A stretch of DNA of 64,000 nucleotides from the NCBI GenBank assembly GCA_016702545.1, contig JADJDT010000042.1:186001-250000 (forward strand), read 5' to 3'. Shown here piece after piece: positions 17,107 to 27,490 of the stretch. The notes under the pieces were generated by a model, which searched no databases, was not told the origin of the DNA, and was given only the letters and a program-made list of their open reading frames with translations. A program made the translations under genes and the position numbers. The DNA comes from Pseudomonadota bacterium. GTDB taxonomy: Bacteria; Myxococcota_A; Polyangia; GCA-2747355. Positions within the stretch are counted from its first letter, which is position 1, and the number at the start of each line of letters is the position of its first letter.

Positions 17107-18347
17107 CGTCCGGTCGCAGCCTCGCTGCCTGACGCGGGGGCAGCGTGTTCGGGTTGGGCCAGTGTGACGATCTGGCGCGCACCGTCCGCCATGTCGGTGG
17201 CCGAGGCGACGCGCAGCCCAGACGCTGCCAGGATTCGCCGGCCCTCTTCGACGTGGGTGCCCTCCAGTCGGACCACCAGCGGCACCGTGAGGCCCACCTC
17301 GCGGACGGCGTCGACGATGCCTTGCGCCACCAGATCGCAATGGACGATGCCGCCAAAGATGTTGACGAAGATGCCGCGCACGTTCGCATCGGCGACGATG
17401 ATCTTGAACGCCGTGACCACCCGGTCCTTGCCTGCGCCGCCGCCGACGTCGAGGAAGTTGGCCGGGCTGTCGCCGAAGGACTTGATGATATCCATCGTCG
17501 CCATCGCCAGTCCCGCCCCGTTGACCATGCAGCCGATCGTGCCCTCGAGCTTGACGTAGGCCAGGTTGGCCGCCTGCGCGCTGAGCTCGCTCGCGTGCTC
17601 CTCCGCCGTGTCGAGCAGGTCGGGCCAGCTCGGGTGGCGAAAGGCCGCGCTGTCGTCGAGGGCGATCTTGGCGTCGAGCGCGATCACGTCGTTGGTCTGC
17701 GTCACCACCAAGGGGTTGATCTCGAGCAGGGTGCAGTCCTCCTGCTCGAAGGCGCGGGCGACCCCGACGAAGGCCTCGGCGGCGCCCTTGGCTGCCTTGT
17801 CGCGCAGCCCGAGCCCGTAGGCCAGGCGGCGGGCCTGGTAGGCGCCCAGGCCGACCACGGGGTCGACCCACTCGCGCAGGATCTTCTCCGGGGCGCGCGC
17901 GGCCACCTCCTCGATCTCGACGCCGCCCTCGCCGCAGGCCATCACGCAGATGCGCTGCGCGACGCGGTCGAGCACGGCCGCGACGTAGAGCTCACGAGCG
18001 ATCGGCAGCACGGGCTCGATCAGCAGCCGGTTGACGGTCCGTCCGGCCGGGCCGGTCTGCAGCGTGACGAGCGTACGGCCCAGCATGCGCTCGGCGATCC
18101 GCACGAGCTCGGCGGTGCTCTGGACCCGCTGCACGCCGCCGAGCTCGGGGTCTTCCTTGAAGCGGCCCTTGCCGCGGCCTCCGGCGTGGATCTGCGCCTT
18201 GACGACGAACTGCGCGGCGCCGGTCTCGTCGATCAGCTGCCGCGCGGCGCGCTCGGCGTCGCCCGCTCGCAGCACGGTCCGATGCGGTGGCACGCGCACG
18301 CCGTGGGGGCGCAGCAGCGTCTTGGCCTGGTGCTCGTGGAGATTCAT
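17103..18347 (-). CDS. sucC: Succinyl-CoA synthetase, beta subunit
   Basis: 414 residues. Starts with the canonical MNLHEHQAKTLL. An ATP-grasp domain occupies the first 240 residues (FVVKAQIHAGGRGKGR, RELYVAAVLDR, LLEINPLVVTQ), followed by the CoA-ligase-like domain with GTIGCMVNGAGLAMATMD, NFLDVGGGAGKD and FVNIFGGIVHCD, the last matching the family's nucleotide-specificity region. It is slightly longer than the E. coli protein (388) owing to a polar C-terminal tail. Forms a complex with SucD, translated next by stop/start overlap. Confidence 0.97.
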   Translation of the reverse strand: MNLHEHQAKTLLRPHGVRVPPHRTVLRAGDAERAARQLIDETGAAQFVVKAQIHAGGRGKGRFKEDPELGGVQRVQSTAELVRIAERMLGRTLVTLQTGPAGRTVNRLLIEPVLPIARELYVAAVLDRVAQRICVMACGEGGVEIEEVAARAPEKILREWVDPVVGLGAYQARRLAYGLGLRDKAAKGAAEAFVGVARAFEQEDCTLLEINPLVVTQTNDVIALDAKIALDDSAAFRHPSWPDLLDTAEEHASELSAQAANLAYVKLEGTIGCMVNGAGLAMATMDIIKSFGDSPANFLDVGGGAGKDRVVTAFKIIVADANVRGIFVNIFGGIVHCDLVAQGIVDAVREVGLTVPLVVRLEGTHVEEGRRILAASGLRVASATDMADGARQIVTLAQPEHAAPASGSEAATGR

Positions 18348-18386
18348 CGTGTCGGTGCCGCCTACCCCGTTGCGTGCCCGCGCAGC

Positions 18387-19322
18387 TTAACCGTCCACCT
18401 CGGCTGCCGACTCGCGGACCGTCTCGACGGTCTTGGCCAGCAGGCTGCGCTCATGGTCGTCGAGCGGGATCTCGTAGATCTTCTCGATCCCGCCCGCGCC
18501 GACACGGCAGGGCACGCCGATGAAGAGATCCTGGATGCCGTACTCGCCCTGGCAGAGCGCGGCGCAGGGCAGCACGCGCTTCCTGTCCTTGAGGTAGCTC
18601 TCGACCATCACCATCGCCGCGCCCGCCGGGCTGAAGAAGGCCGAGCCCTTGCCGTAGAGCTTGACCAGCTCGGTGCCTGCTTCGCGCGTGCGCTGGGCGA
18701 TCCGTTCGATGGTTGCGGCGTCGAGCAGCGCCGTCAGGGGTACGCCGCCGACCGTCGTCAGGCGCGGCAGGGGCACCATCGTCGGCCCGTGTCCGCCGAG
18801 CACCGTGCCGCTGACGTCCTCGACCGAGACGTCGAGCTCGAGCGCGACGAAGGCGCGCCACCGCGCGGTGTCCAGCACGCCTGCCATGCCGCAGACCTGC
18901 TGCTTGGGGAAGCCGCTCCGCTTGTGGAAGGCGTAGACCATCGCATCGAGCGGGTTGGTCACGACGATCACGAAGGCCTTCGGCGCGTGGGTGCGTACCT
19001 CGTCCGCGACCGCGCGGATCACCGTGAGGTTGGTCGAGAGCAGATCCTCGCGCGACATGCCGGGCTTGCGCGGGATGCCGGCCGTGATCACGACGACATC
19101 GGCGCCGGCGATGTCGCGGTAGTCGCTCGTCCCCGTGACCTTCGCGTCGAAGGGGTCGGCCGGGGCCATCTGCAGCAGATCGAGGGCCTTGCCCTTGACC
19201 GGGTGCTCCAGCTCCGGGATGTCCAGCAGCACCACATCCCCGAGCTCCTGCTGGGCCGCGAGCAGCGCCAGAATCTGGCCGATCTGTCCGCCGCCGATCA
19301 GCGCAATCTTTTTGCGGTTCAT
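18387..19322 (-). CDS. mdh: Malate dehydrogenase (NAD-dependent, LDH-like type)
   Basis: 311 residues from ATG 19322. Oxidises malate to oxaloacetate. Seen: Rossmann motif GGGQIGQILALLAAQ, LLDIPELEHPVKGKALDLLQ (Asp selects NAD), substrate arginine in ITAGIPRKPGMSREDLL, VVTNPLDAMVYAF, and the catalytic His178 in LGGHGPTMVPLPR. IPRKPGMSR is typical of MDH rather than LDH. It lies 37 bp behind icd and 39 bp before sucC, all on the minus strand. Confidence 0.95.
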   Translation of the reverse strand: MNRKKIALIGGGQIGQILALLAAQQELGDVVLLDIPELEHPVKGKALDLLQMAPADPFDAKVTGTSDYRDIAGADVVVITAGIPRKPGMSREDLLSTNLTVIRAVADEVRTHAPKAFVIVVTNPLDAMVYAFHKRSGFPKQQVCGMAGVLDTARWRAFVALELDVSVEDVSGTVLGGHGPTMVPLPRLTTVGGVPLTALLDAATIERIAQRTREAGTELVKLYGKGSAFFSPAGAAMVMVESYLKDRKRVLPCAALCQGEYGIQDLFIGVPCRVGAGGIEKIYEIPLDDHERSLLAKTVETVRESAAEVDG

Positions 19323-19359
19323 GGTCGATGACCTCCGTCCCAGGCTCAGGGGCGCGGCC

Positions 19360-20802
<1,443 letters not shown>

Positions 20803-21048
20803 GGTGTCCTTGACCGCGCCGCCTTGTGCTTGTCCGTTGCGCCCGAGGCGCGGGTGCGACGGACATGGGTCGCTTCGCTCTAGTCTGCAGGAAAGGAGGA
20901 AATGTCCTTGCAAAACTGAGGCTTGAGCTTGTGGTTTGTAGCATGGACGAGAGCGCGGGTTCAAGCCCCGAGCAGCATGCGCAAGGCGAAGGGCGCGCGA
21001 TGAAAAGGACTCCCTGGAGCGCGCGGGCCAGGCGGCGGGGCGCTCGTG

Positions 21049-21090
21049 TCACCCCTGCCCTCGATCAGTTCACCCCTGCCCTCGATCAGT
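21049..21090. repeat. 21-bp tandem duplication
   Basis: The sequence starting TCACCCCTGCCCTCGATCAG (plus T) occurs twice back to back at 21049-21069 and 21070-21090. The right copy contains the stop codon (21086-21088) of the gene at 21086-22204, so the duplication hit exactly the 3' end of that gene. The rest of the 20803-21085 gap is featureless. Confidence 0.85.
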
Positions 21091-22204
21091 GTTGCGCTGC
21101 GATCAGCTTCAGCTCGAGCAAGCGCACGAGCGTGCGCAGCGCAGCCGCCCGTGGCATGCCACTGACCGTCAGCACGTCGTTGTAGGACATGAGCCCATCG
21201 ATGCGGGAGAGCACGAAGCCGGCCTGGTGATCGAGCTTGTGCCAGGTGATCTCGTGCGAGGGTACTCGGACGATCGGGATGGCCTCGAGGCTACCGAGGC
21301 GCTCCTCTGCGGCTTGCATCAGCGCGGCCTCGATCCGTTGCGCGAGCGCTGCGGCCAGGGCGTGTCCCGGCGCGAGTTGCAGCACGCGCTGGCAGGTCGC
21401 GAACGCTTCGTCGAACTCACCCTGATGGTGCAACTGCGCGGCCCGACCGAGCAGCTCTGTGACCTCGCCGCCCAGTGAGCGCCCGCCGGCGGAGCGAGCC
21501 GGCGGTGGTGCCAGGGGCGCCTCGCTCCGGCCCGAGCCTGCCGGCGCCGGCCTCGGGGCTGGCGTTACGGCGGGAGCGCGGGCCTCGGCGGCGCCGCCGT
21601 AGTGTATGCGCGGGTTGGTGTCGCGCGCCGACGCTGCTTCATCGCTCTCCTCTTCCTCCTCTTCCGGTGGCGCGAGCTGTCGCCGCGGGGCGGGGGCCGC
21701 GGCGGGCCGCGCCTGGCTGCGCGAGACCGGGGTTGCCGAAGCGACCCAATCCTGCGGCACGGCCGCGCGATGGTCGGCCGTCACCGAGGCGAGCACCTCG
21801 TGCAGGCTGCCGCCGCGGGCGGCGAACTCCTCCACCGCGTCCTCGGTCAGGTCGGCGATGTCCGGGGCCGAGGCTGGCGCCCCGCCACTCCGATTGACAC
21901 CCGCGTCGGCCGGGGCGGAGCGCGCGTCGGCAGCGTGGCTGGCCCACGCGCTCTCGAAAGCCGGCTGCTCGCGTGACGGCGCGCTGGCCTTGGCGACGAT
22001 GGCATGCGAAGCGGTCGCGGCCACCAGCGGCTCGAGCGCTTCGGGTGCGATCGGCACGGTGGTACGCGACGGACGCCGGTGCCGCGTCGTCGCTTCGGTG
22101 GGTCGCGCGCTCTCGTTCTGGCCACCGCGCGCGGTCGGAGCGGGTGGCTGGCGACGACCCCCCACGGGTCCGTCGTCCCTACTGAACCCCATGGGCGGCA
22201 GCAT
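21086..22204 (-). CDS. Uncharacterised protein: long disordered region, TPR-like segment, winged-helix-like C-terminus
   Basis: 372 residues from ATG 22204 (a second ATG lies at 22192). Residues 1-235 are low complexity, rich in Ala/Pro/Arg with a run of glutamates, and surely disordered. Residues about 245-295 look like one TPR hairpin (LLGRAAQLHHQGEFDEAFAT, CQRVLQLAPGHALAAALAQ). The last 60 residues (HQAGFVLSRIDGLMSYNDVL then TVSGMPRAAALRTLVRLLEL) match a C-terminal module common in myxobacterial regulators and DUF4388-type proteins; the function of that module is unproven. No signal peptide, so probably cytoplasmic. It is 53 bp downstream of lnt on the same strand. Confidence 0.65.
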   Translation of the reverse strand: MLPPMGFSRDDGPVGGRRQPPAPTARGGQNESARPTEATTRHRRPSRTTVPIAPEALEPLVAATASHAIVAKASAPSREQPAFESAWASHAADARSAPADAGVNRSGGAPASAPDIADLTEDAVEEFAARGGSLHEVLASVTADHRAAVPQDWVASATPVSRSQARPAAAPAPRRQLAPPEEEEEESDEAASARDTNPRIHYGGAAEARAPAVTPAPRPAPAGSGRSEAPLAPPPARSAGGRSLGGEVTELLGRAAQLHHQGEFDEAFATCQRVLQLAPGHALAAALAQRIEAALMQAAEERLGSLEAIPIVRVPSHEITWHKLDHQAGFVLSRIDGLMSYNDVLTVSGMPRAAALRTLVRLLELKLIAAQH

Positions 22205-22257
22205 AAGGCGCGCGGCGGGGCGTGTCTATGTGGCGGTGCGATCGGCGGCGAGGTCGT

Positions 22258-23856
22258 TCAACCGGTTCGGCCGCGACGCTGCTTGGTCGCATTGCGCTTC
22301 GGGCGTCCCGCCGACCGCTGCAGCGCTCCCAAGCACAGCAGCGCCACCAGCCCGAGATTGGCGTAGCCGAAGACGTCGCCGAAGCGCGCATAGACGGTGG
22401 CCCGCGGGGGCATCAACGCGACGGTTTGCAGCAGGGTGGTGGGGGCCGTCCGAGGTGTGACCGCCGGATCGACCACCGGCGTCTTGGCGCGCACGCGCCC
22501 CGTCGCGTCGATGATGGCGCTGACGCCCGTGCCGACCGCGCGTACGAGATCGAGCCGCAGCTCGACGCTGCGAAAGACGGCCAGCGCCAGGTGCTGAGCG
22601 GGCTCGGCGGTGGCGCCGAACCAGGCGTCGTTGGTCAAGTTGACGAGGAGCTGCGGGTGCAGCGCCGCGAGGCGGCGACCGAAGGCGGGAAGGAGGTCCT
22701 CGTAGCAGATCATCGGGCCGATGCGGGTGGCACCCAGCGGGAAGGTCGTGACGCGCGTCCCGCGCGCCAGATTCGAGGCCGCGGGGAACCAGCGCCGAAA
22801 GCGCGGGAAGTGCTCGTAGAAGGGAATGTGCTCGCCGAAGACCAGCAGGTAGTTCTTGTCGTAGCGGCCGAGGAAGCGCCCGTCGCGGCCCACCATGTAC
22901 GCGCTGTTGTAAGGGTAGGGCTCCCAGCGGCTGTAGCTCATCGCGCCGAAGATCAGCGGGACGTGGAGTCCGCGCTGCAGGCGGCGCGGGTCCCCGACCG
23001 GGAAGTCGCGCTCGCGCGTGCGCTCGATCGCGTAGGGGTAGGCCGATTCGGGCCAGACGATCAGCTCGGCGCCGGCGGCCTGGAGCTTGCGACTCTCCCG
23101 CAGGTGGAGGGCGTGGTGGCGCGCCGCCAGCGTGGCATCGAGCTGCTCCACGATGCCGACGTTGCCCTGCACCGTGCCGACGCGCAGCTTGGGCGCCTGC
23201 TGCCACTGTGCCTCGACCTGGTGGAGGCGGACGAAGCCGAAGCCCAGCGCGGCGAGCAGCAGCGCCGCGCCGGCGAGCTGCGGGCGCCACGATCCACCCG
23301 CCGCCGGGCCGCCCCTGCGCCGCCGCAGCACATCGTCGAGCAGGCCATTGCTGACCATGATCAGGAAGGTCACCCCCAGCGGACCGGTGAACTCGGCGAC
23401 CTGGATCACGGGCGGGATCCAGGCCTGCGTGATCGCCAGGTACCAGTCGAAGACCATCGGCGTCAGCAGCTCGGCCGCGGTCATCAAGGGTGGGGCGAGC
23501 AGCACGGTCGACCAGCCCTTGCGCCCTTGCAGCCAAGCCAGCCCGGCCGCGAGGGCGGCCCAGGGGAGGCCCTGGTACAGCGCCAAGAGCGTGAAGATGG
23601 CCCACGAGCCTGGTAGCGGGATGTGGCCGAAGCGCAGCAGTAGCTGCGGCACCCAGTAGAAGCCACCGAGATTGACGACCAGCCCGGCGGCCCAGCCGTA
23701 GAGCCAGGCGCGTCCCGTCGATTGGCCGCGCACCGCCGCAAAGAGCGGTAGGAAGGCGACCCAGGCCAGCGGCCAGAGGTCGAAGGTGGCGGTGGCCAGC
23801 ACGATCGCCACGCCGCTAGCGGCGCTGAACGCCAGGCGCCAGAGCACGGCGATCAT
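22258..23856 (-). CDS. lnt: Apolipoprotein N-acyltransferase
   Basis: 532 residues, close to E. coli Lnt (512). Transfers the third acyl chain to the N-terminal cysteine of lipoproteins at the inner membrane. About six N-terminal transmembrane helices are followed by a nitrilase-like domain. The catalytic triad is complete: E270 in IVWPESAYPYA, K334 in RYDKNYLLVFGEH, C384 in GPMICYEDLLP (E. coli E267, K335, C387). Other family motifs: LVNLTNDAWFG and QHLALAVFRSVEL. Start ATG 23856 overlaps the stop of the lipid kinase gene as ATGA; the open frame runs further upstream but is out of phase with that kinase. Fits a genome rich in lipoproteins. Confidence 0.95.
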   Translation of the reverse strand: MIAVLWRLAFSAASGVAIVLATATFDLWPLAWVAFLPLFAAVRGQSTGRAWLYGWAAGLVVNLGGFYWVPQLLLRFGHIPLPGSWAIFTLLALYQGLPWAALAAGLAWLQGRKGWSTVLLAPPLMTAAELLTPMVFDWYLAITQAWIPPVIQVAEFTGPLGVTFLIMVSNGLLDDVLRRRRGGPAAGGSWRPQLAGAALLLAALGFGFVRLHQVEAQWQQAPKLRVGTVQGNVGIVEQLDATLAARHHALHLRESRKLQAAGAELIVWPESAYPYAIERTRERDFPVGDPRRLQRGLHVPLIFGAMSYSRWEPYPYNSAYMVGRDGRFLGRYDKNYLLVFGEHIPFYEHFPRFRRWFPAASNLARGTRVTTFPLGATRIGPMICYEDLLPAFGRRLAALHPQLLVNLTNDAWFGATAEPAQHLALAVFRSVELRLDLVRAVGTGVSAIIDATGRVRAKTPVVDPAVTPRTAPTTLLQTVALMPPRATVYARFGDVFGYANLGLVALLCLGALQRSAGRPKRNATKQRRGRTG

Positions 23857-24812
23857 GGCCGGCCGAGCTCGGCGACCCTGAGCCGCAGCGCGCGCGGCAG
23901 CAGCTCGAAGCGGGCGGGCAGCCGTCCGGGCGCCTCGCCATCGACATCGAGCAGCACGGCCACGTCGGGGTCGAGCGGCAGGGCCTCGACGCGGCGCGCG
24001 CGCTGCACGCGGACCTGCGGCAGCCCGAGGTGCGTGCCGCGATAGAGGCGGTGCCCGTGTCGCAGCATTTCCAGCGCGCTGAGCGCCTCGATCGTCACCA
24101 CGTCGAAGAGACCGTCGTCGAGCTCGGCAGCGGGCGCGATGCGCATGCCGCCGCCGAAATAACGGCCATTGGCCACCGCCACGTTTTGGACGGTCAGCGT
24201 CTCGCTGGCCCCGTCGTCGAGTCGGAGGGCGATCCGGGCCGGGCGGTAGCGCCGCACGGCGCGCGCCGTGGCCAGGGCGAAGGAGAGTCGACCGCCGAGC
24301 GCCTTGGAGCTGGCATTGGCGAGCTGGTCCACCAGTCCGGCCAGACCGAAGCTGGCGATGTTGACGAAGTGGCGCGTCTGCGGCGTACCGTCGGCCGTGC
24401 AGTAGTGCACCCGGCCCACGTCGATGCTCGTGGTGGCCGCGCCGCTGAGGGCCTCGATGCCGCTGCGCAGGCGTCGTGGTGTGCCGGTGCTGCGAGAGAA
24501 ATCGCCGCCGGTGCCGAAGTGCAGCAGGCCGACCACGACCTCGGGACAGCGCGGCCCATGCTCGTCGAAGAGGCCGTCGACGACCTCGCTGATCGTGCCG
24601 TCCCCGCCGACGGCCACCACCAGCTCGAAGCCCTCGTCCAGCGCCGCGCGGCTCAGCACGCGCGCATCGCCGGGCTGGCGCGTGAAGCGCAGCTGGTGGG
24701 GTCCGAGCTGCGCGTGCAGCAGCCCCGCGACCTGCGACCAGCGGCGGGCGAGCGCACCGCCGGCGGACTGCGGATTGGCGATCACGACGGTGCGGAGGTC
24801 TTGCTGGGCCAT
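23853..24812 (-). CDS. Diacylglycerol/lipid kinase family protein (YegS/DagK type)
   Basis: 319 residues from ATG 24812. Phosphorylates a lipid such as diacylglycerol using ATP. Seen: N-terminal VVIANPQSAGGALARRW, the nucleotide-binding VVAVGGDGTISEVVDGL, LLHFGTGGDFSRS (usually LPxGTxNDFAR, here with GTGGDF), NIASFGLAGLVDQLAN, VANGRYFGGGMRIAP and VLLDVDGEAPG. All core motifs of the DAGK catalytic domain are present. It is first of a two-gene unit with lnt, a plausible pairing because Lnt and its neighbours handle membrane lipids. Confidence 0.9.
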   Translation of the reverse strand: MAQQDLRTVVIANPQSAGGALARRWSQVAGLLHAQLGPHQLRFTRQPGDARVLSRAALDEGFELVVAVGGDGTISEVVDGLFDEHGPRCPEVVVGLLHFGTGGDFSRSTGTPRRLRSGIEALSGAATTSIDVGRVHYCTADGTPQTRHFVNIASFGLAGLVDQLANASSKALGGRLSFALATARAVRRYRPARIALRLDDGASETLTVQNVAVANGRYFGGGMRIAPAAELDDGLFDVVTIEALSALEMLRHGHRLYRGTHLGLPQVRVQRARRVEALPLDPDVAVLLDVDGEAPGRLPARFELLPRALRLRVAELGRP

Positions 24813-25025
24813 GGTGGGTCCCGCGGCTGACGGGAAGCACTTGTAGCCAATCAATGGCGCGGCGGCAACCGCGGGGCGGGACACAGGGGCGCCCTTGGGG
24901 GAGCGCGTGGGGGCCCGGGCCCCAGGTGACAGGCGAGGTGCCACCGTTCACACTGCCAGACCAGACGGCCGAGCGGTCGGGCGCCGCAGGCGTTCCCTGT
25001 TTGAATCGGCCGAGGAGGGGACCCG

Positions 25026-26438
25026 ATGAGTCACGGTTCTTGCGGGTGGGCGGGATCGCTTGTGGGGCTGCTGGGGGGCCTGCTCACGGCCCTCGGCGCT
25101 TGCTCCGATCCGGCGCGGGGGGGGGACGCTCGGGTCGATGGTGGCGCGAGCGGCCTTGCCGACGGTGGCCTGGCGGACGCGAGTCACGACCTGACGACGC
25201 TGCGCTTGGTCGGTCGACTGACCATCGACTCGAATCCGGCGGTGGGGGTCAAGATCAGCGCCCGCTGTGGCAGCAAGGTCGCCACGGCGACCTCGGATGA
25301 CGCGGGAGCGTACAGCGTCGAGGCCGACGTGGCCGGTTGCGCCCCGCTGGTGGTGGAGTTCGAGAAGGAAGCCTTGGTGCCGAACTTCCGCGTGATTGGG
25401 CTGCCGCCGCCGGCGTCACCCTTACACCTCGACATCGCGCTCTCCGTGGCGGGGAAGCTGCAATGCAACACAGAGGTCTGCACCATCGACGGCAGCAGCA
25501 CGCTGGGCCGCGAACTTGATTCTTGCGGCGGCCTGATCAAGCAGGGCTACACCCACGCCCAGACGGGCCCCGCGGCCCTGCCCTTCGTGCCGGGTGAGTA
25601 TCGCCGGCAGGACGGTGCCTTGCTGCGCATCCTCGGCTTGCGCCACCTCTTCCGCGACGTGAACAGCTCAGCGATCGGGGCGGGGCCGTGTCCCTCCGCG
25701 ATCTGCTATCCGGTCGACTCCCAGGTGCTGGACTGGTTTGGTGATGCCGAGGGTCGGCTCAGCGGTGCGGACCCGACCCGGCTGCTCAGCCTAACCTTCG
25801 ATCCCAGTTCAGGCCGGTGGGCTTCGCACGGGCCCGGCTCGACCGTTGGGTTCACGTGCAAGACCGACGCTCACGGGGAGCCCGACATCCGGTCTGTCCC
25901 TGGTAATGCGCTGGACGACGTCCGCGCGGACCGCTTCTTTGTCAACGGCGGCGAAAATGGCGACTGCAGGCAGGTGGCGGGCTCAAGCGCCGAGGATACC
26001 AAGGTCTCGGAATACTGGGTCTGCGGCCCCGTCGATGGCAGTGGCTGGTACGGCGTGGGCCTCCCCGTGCCGCGCAAGGGGTGTTTGAACCTCAAGGCCA
26101 CGGACGCCTGCGGCGCGCCGGCGGCCACCACCGCGATCACCGTCGAGGGGATGGACAACGGCTATCGCACGGAGGGCTGGACGGATCGCTCCGGCCAGGT
26201 CTGCCTCGAGGTTCCGGCGAGCGAGCCCGTCGACCCGCCAGGACCTCGACTTCGATGGGCTCGGAGGAGAGATCGCAGCAGGATCAGCTCCGTGCGCGAG
26301 GGCAGCTCCAGCACGGCCGTGGAGTATGTCGAGACCGCTCGCGCGGCTAGTGCGACCCAGGCCGCCGTCGGTTGCCGAGAACCCTCGCGGTGCCAGCAGC
26401 TCGAGATTCGGGACAGCACGTCGTCCTGCGCGCAGTAG
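25026..26438 (+). CDS. Putative secreted lipoprotein, uncharacterised
   Basis: 470 residues. A GTG/ATG-type start region at 25026 gives MSHGSCGWAG, a hydrophobic stretch and the lipobox LGAC (Cys about 26), followed by a Gly/Asp/Ala-rich linker. Residues about 58-140 look like a carboxypeptidase-regulatory-like beta sandwich (LRLVGRLTIDSNPAVGVKIS, SDDAGAYSVEADVAGCAPL). Two more such modules may follow (KATDACGAPAATTAITVEG). From about 26225 to 26280 the frame becomes Arg-rich while an adjacent frame reads QDLDFDGLGGE, so a pair of compensating indels is possible; the end (CQQLEIRDSTSSCAQ) looks normal again. Transcribed away from the lipid kinase gene. Function unknown. Confidence 0.65.
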   Translation: MSHGSCGWAGSLVGLLGGLLTALGACSDPARGGDARVDGGASGLADGGLADASHDLTTLRLVGRLTIDSNPAVGVKISARCGSKVATATSDDAGAYSVEADVAGCAPLVVEFEKEALVPNFRVIGLPPPASPLHLDIALSVAGKLQCNTEVCTIDGSSTLGRELDSCGGLIKQGYTHAQTGPAALPFVPGEYRRQDGALLRILGLRHLFRDVNSSAIGAGPCPSAICYPVDSQVLDWFGDAEGRLSGADPTRLLSLTFDPSSGRWASHGPGSTVGFTCKTDAHGEPDIRSVPGNALDDVRADRFFVNGGENGDCRQVAGSSAEDTKVSEYWVCGPVDGSGWYGVGLPVPRKGCLNLKATDACGAPAATTAITVEGMDNGYRTEGWTDRSGQVCLEVPASEPVDPPGPRLRWARRRDRSRISSVREGSSSTAVEYVETARAASATQAAVGCREPSRCQQLEIRDSTSSCAQ

Positions 26439-26453
26439 CGGGGCGGCGCGCGC

Positions 26454-27452
26454 TCACTCCGCGCGGTCGCTCGGTCGGCGACCGGGTGCTGGGGCGGTGC
26501 CGGGATCGTCGGGGCGGAGCGCGAAGAAGGTCTGCTCGATCGCGTCGTTGACGCGGTTGAGCTTGAGCTGCAGCCCGTCGATGAACTCGTGCAGCCCGCC
26601 GGCCACGATCTGCTCGACGCTGGCGAAGGCCAGCTCGCTCTGCAGCTGACCCAGCCGCTGCTCCGCTTGGTTGCGAAAGGTGTCGCGCGGCGTGCCCGAG
26701 ATGGCGCGCAGCGACTCGTCGGCGGCCTGCGAGCAGTGGCGCACGGCGCGCGGGAACTCGCGATCGAGGAGCAGGAACTCGACCACGCGCGGCGGGGTGA
26801 TGCCGTGGTGTCGCTTGCGGTACATCTCGAAGGCGCTGACCGACTGCAGCACGGCCGACCACTGCAGGTCGTCGAGCGGGCCACCGACGTCTTGGACCCG
26901 TGGCAGCAGCAGGAAGTACTTCACGTCGAGGATGCGTGAGGTCTTGTCGGCGCGCTCGAGCATGCGACCGAGCCGGGCGAAGTGCCAGCCCTCGTTGTGC
27001 GACATCGTCGAGTCGATGATGCCCTGAAAGAGATGGCCGGCGAGGCGCACGCGCTCGAAGAGATCGTGGGGACGGTCGGCCGGCGGCAGGGCCGCGGCGT
27101 GGGCCACCAGCGCTTGGAACTCGGCCAGTTGCTCCCAGGTCTCGGAGGAGATGGTCTCGCGGACGGAGCGTGCGTTGGCGCGCGCCTGCGCCAGACAGGC
27201 GACGATCGAGTGCGGGTAGTCGGCGTCGAAGGCGAGGAACTGAATCACGTCGGCGCGCGTCGGCTGCCCGTAACGCGCCGTGAAGAGCGCCTCGTCGCCG
27301 GTGATCTTGACCAGCGGCTGCCAGGACTCGCTGTCGGTCTGCGGCAGGTCGAGCACCAGGTTGTGGTGCACCTCGATGAAGCGCGCCAGGTTGTCGGCGC
27401 GCTCGACGTAGCGGCTCATCCAGTAGATTGCTTCGGCGACACGACTGAGCAT
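26454..27452 (-). CDS. Alpha-E domain protein of the ATP-grasp cluster
   Basis: 332 residues from ATG 27452. The entire protein is one all-helical alpha-E domain: it opens with MLSRVAEAIYWMSRYVERAD, the family signature, and has YPHSIVACLAQARANARSVR, FQGIIDSTMSHNEGWHFARL and FLLLDREFPRAVRHC. No catalytic residues are known for the family. Alpha-E proteins are nearly always encoded beside circularly permuted ATP-grasp ligases and transglutaminase-like proteins and are thought to work with the ligase. Here it directly follows such a ligase gene (38 bp gap). The ligase frame shifts into this frame without an intervening stop only because of a single-base insertion near 27593. Confidence 0.92.
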   Translation of the reverse strand: MLSRVAEAIYWMSRYVERADNLARFIEVHHNLVLDLPQTDSESWQPLVKITGDEALFTARYGQPTRADVIQFLAFDADYPHSIVACLAQARANARSVRETISSETWEQLAEFQALVAHAAALPPADRPHDLFERVRLAGHLFQGIIDSTMSHNEGWHFARLGRMLERADKTSRILDVKYFLLLPRVQDVGGPLDDLQWSAVLQSVSAFEMYRKRHHGITPPRVVEFLLLDREFPRAVRHCSQAADESLRAISGTPRDTFRNQAEQRLGQLQSELAFASVEQIVAGGLHEFIDGLQLKLNRVNDAIEQTFFALRPDDPGTAPAPGRRPSDRAE

Positions 27453-27490
27453 CGATGATCCCCACTCTCTCTTCGCTCTGCCCTGCTGCG

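Noticed and set aside
22258..24951. Reading lnt as an 897-residue protein extended upstream
   Set aside because: The extension is Arg/Ala-rich and overlaps the lipid kinase gene in another frame; the 532-residue form has normal length and an ATGA overlap.
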